5,622 nt of DNA, taken from Actinomycetota bacterium. GTDB lineage: Bacteria > Actinomycetota > Actinomycetes > Mycobacteriales > Mycobacteriaceae. Below are positions 4,343-5,622 of this stretch, one piece after another. How positions within the stretch are numbered: the first letter of the stretch is position 1; every line of letters starts with the position of its first letter. Both the position numbers and the translations under genes were made by a program. A model generated the notes under the pieces. The model was given only the letters and a program-made list of their open reading frames with translations. It ran no database searches and was not told the DNA's origin. The stretch covers positions 1-5,622 of the forward strand of contig SYAB01000437.1 in NCBI GenBank assembly GCA_005787665.1, given 5' to 3'.

Positions 4343-5622
4343 CCGCCCGCCCGCGGTTCTCCACGATGGCACTGGCCGCGCTCGTTGCGGTCGCCATGCT
4401 GCTGGCCGGCGCCGTCGTCCTGCTGGGGCGCGACGGTGATCCTGCCGGCAGGACCGTGGTCACGGTGCGACTGTGGGACGAGCAGGTGGCGGGCGCCTAC
4501 CGGGAGTCGTTCGCGGAGTTCAGCCGGGCACATCCCGAGATCGAGGTGCGCACCACCCTGGTCTCCTACGCCGGCTACTTCGACACCCTGCGCACCGATG
4601 TGGCCGGAGGTGGTGCCGATGACATCTTCTGGATCAACAACTCGCACTTCGCCGAATACGCCGACAACGGACACCTCATGCCGATCACCACCCCGTCGCC
4701 GGACTGGGAGCCCACCGTGGTCGGCCAGTTCACCCGGGACGGCGTGCTGTGGGGCGTTCCGCAACTGACCGACGCCGGAATCGCGCTGTATTACAACGCG
4801 GAACTTCTCGCCGACGCGGGGGTGTCGCCCGCCGAACTGGGTTCCGCCCGTTGGGATCCCGACCCGGCTCGCGATACTCTCCGGCCGCTACTGGCCCGGC
4901 TGACCATCGACACCGCCGGCCGGACCGCCACCACCGCGGGGTTCGACCCTCGGCGAGTACGCCAATGGGCGTACAACGCGGCCAACGATCTGCAGGGCAT
5001 CACCCTCAACTACATCGGCTCGGCCGGTGGGACGTTCAGCGAGGGCGACCGATTCACCTTCGACTCGCCCGCTGCCGCCGCCGGAATCGGCTACGTCGTC
5101 GATCTGATCAACACCGACCACGTCGCCCCGCCGGCGTCGGACACCAACGACAACGGCGACTTCTCCCGCAACCAGTTCCTGGCCGGGCGGATGGCGGTGC
5201 TGCAGTCCGGCACCTACAACCTGGCCCAGATCGCCGATCAGGCCCGCTTTCGATGGGGCCTGGTCATGCTTCCCACCGGTCCGGCGGGTCGGGTGAGCGT
5301 CACCAACGGCATTGTCGCAGCAGGCAATCCGGCCAGCCGCCACCCCGCGGCCGTCCGGGCCGTGCTGGACTGGATGGGCGGGAAGGGGAATGAATACCTG
5401 GGCCGGCGCGGGGCGGCCGTCCCGGCGGTACTGCCGGCCCAGCGGGTGTACTTCGACTACTGGAGAGACAGAGGTGTCGACGTCACCCCGTTCTTCGCGG
5501 TGCTCGACGGCCCGCGCATCGCCGCACCGGGTGGCGCCGGTTTCGCGGCGGGCTTCCAGGCGATCACACCGTTGTTCGACGAGATGTTCCTGGGCCGGCA
5601 CCCGGTCGCCGAGACCCTGGCC
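4339..5622 (+). CDS. uspC: ABC importer sugar-binding protein UspC (C-terminus outside window)
   Basis: GTG at 4339 opens a frame still unbroken at the window end: 428 residues, against about 440 for M. tuberculosis UspC (Rv2318), so only a short tail is missing. It is a family-1 extracytoplasmic solute-binding protein that captures sugar and delivers it to UspA/UspB. Residues 8-30 form a hydrophobic export or anchor segment. The binding-protein fold begins at 'VTVRLWDEQVAGAYRESF' (41-58) and continues with 'YAGYFDTLRTDVAGGGADDIFWIN' (77-100), 'DGVLWGVPQLTDAGIALYYN' (134-153) and 'FLAGRMAVLQSGTYNL' (280-295). Aromatic and acidic residues in these segments usually line the sugar pocket. The M. 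tuberculosis protein is reported to bind amino sugars. No cysteine occurs anywhere in the 428 residues, so there is no lipobox, and membrane attachment would need the uncleaved N-terminal helix. The gene overlaps uspB by four bases and is surely co-translated with it. Confidence 0.9.
   Translation, partial: MTARPRFSTMALAALVAVAMLLAGAVVLLGRDGDPAGRTVVTVRLWDEQVAGAYRESFAEFSRAHPEIEVRTTLVSYAGYFDTLRTDVAGGGADDIFWINNSHFAEYADNGHLMPITTPSPDWEPTVVGQFTRDGVLWGVPQLTDAGIALYYNAELLADAGVSPAELGSARWDPDPARDTLRPLLARLTIDTAGRTATTAGFDPRRVRQWAYNAANDLQGITLNYIGSAGGTFSEGDRFTFDSPAAAAGIGYVVDLINTDHVAPPASDTNDNGDFSRNQFLAGRMAVLQSGTYNLAQIADQARFRWGLVMLPTGPAGRVSVTNGIVAAGNPASRHPAAVRAVLDWMGGKGNEYLGRRGAAVPAVLPAQRVYFDYWRDRGVDVTPFFAVLDGPRIAAPGGAGFAAGFQAITPLFDEMFLGRHPVAETLA

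Noticed and set aside
4440..4453. 14-base palindrome TCCTGCCGGCAGGA in uspC
   Set aside because: Short, GC-rich palindromes of this size are expected by chance here, and it encodes the spacer after the uspC N-terminal helix.
3793..4764. Minus-strand open frame of 323 codons opposite uspB and uspC
   Set aside because: It runs across two recognised genes, has biased composition and no recognisable motif; it is a shadow frame kept open by high GC.
4888..5601. Minus-strand open frame of 237 codons opposite uspC
   Set aside because: Antisense to a clear sugar-binding protein, low-complexity Gly/Arg/Val composition and no ribosome site of note.

Overview
The window is GC-rich, uses GTG starts freely and shows four-base GTGA gene junctions. 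It carries an F420-type luciferase-like oxidoreductase, a PE-PPE-domain hydrolase and a uspABC-type sugar importer. Together these point to a mycobacterium, probably a Mycolicibacterium-like environmental species. Gene order and protein similarity, judged from memory, match the M. tuberculosis Rv2315c (TldD family) - uspA - uspB - uspC neighbourhood (Rv2316-Rv2318), with two additional genes.

Layout: 1-444 on the minus strand is the N-terminal part of a TldD/PmbA-family protease, cut by the window edge. A 156-base divergent intergenic region (445-600) follows. On the plus strand, 601-1731 encodes an LLM-class oxidoreductase resembling mycobacterial phthiodiolone dimycocerosate ketoreductase. 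Its stop overlaps the uspA start (1728-2594). Next comes a minus-strand gene (3455 down to 2358) for a secreted PE-PPE-domain alpha/beta hydrolase, whose 3' end runs 237 bases antisense into uspA. A 59-base divergent gap separates it from uspB (3515-4342), which overlaps uspC by four bases. uspC starts at 4339 and is still open at the window end.

How the genes fit together: UspA and UspB are the two membrane permease subunits and UspC the extracytoplasmic binding protein of an ABC importer. No ATPase is encoded here, so one must come from elsewhere. The M. tuberculosis UspC is reported to bind amino sugars. What stands out is that the transporter operon is interrupted by an oppositely transcribed exported hydrolase gene. 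This leaves uspA coupled to the oxidoreductase and leaves uspBC needing its own promoter or readthrough across the antisense gene. A perfect 22-base palindrome inside uspB, with arms like those of a DasR-type GntR operator, is a second notable signal. No RNA genes, insertion sequences, CRISPR arrays or convincing intrinsic terminators were seen.
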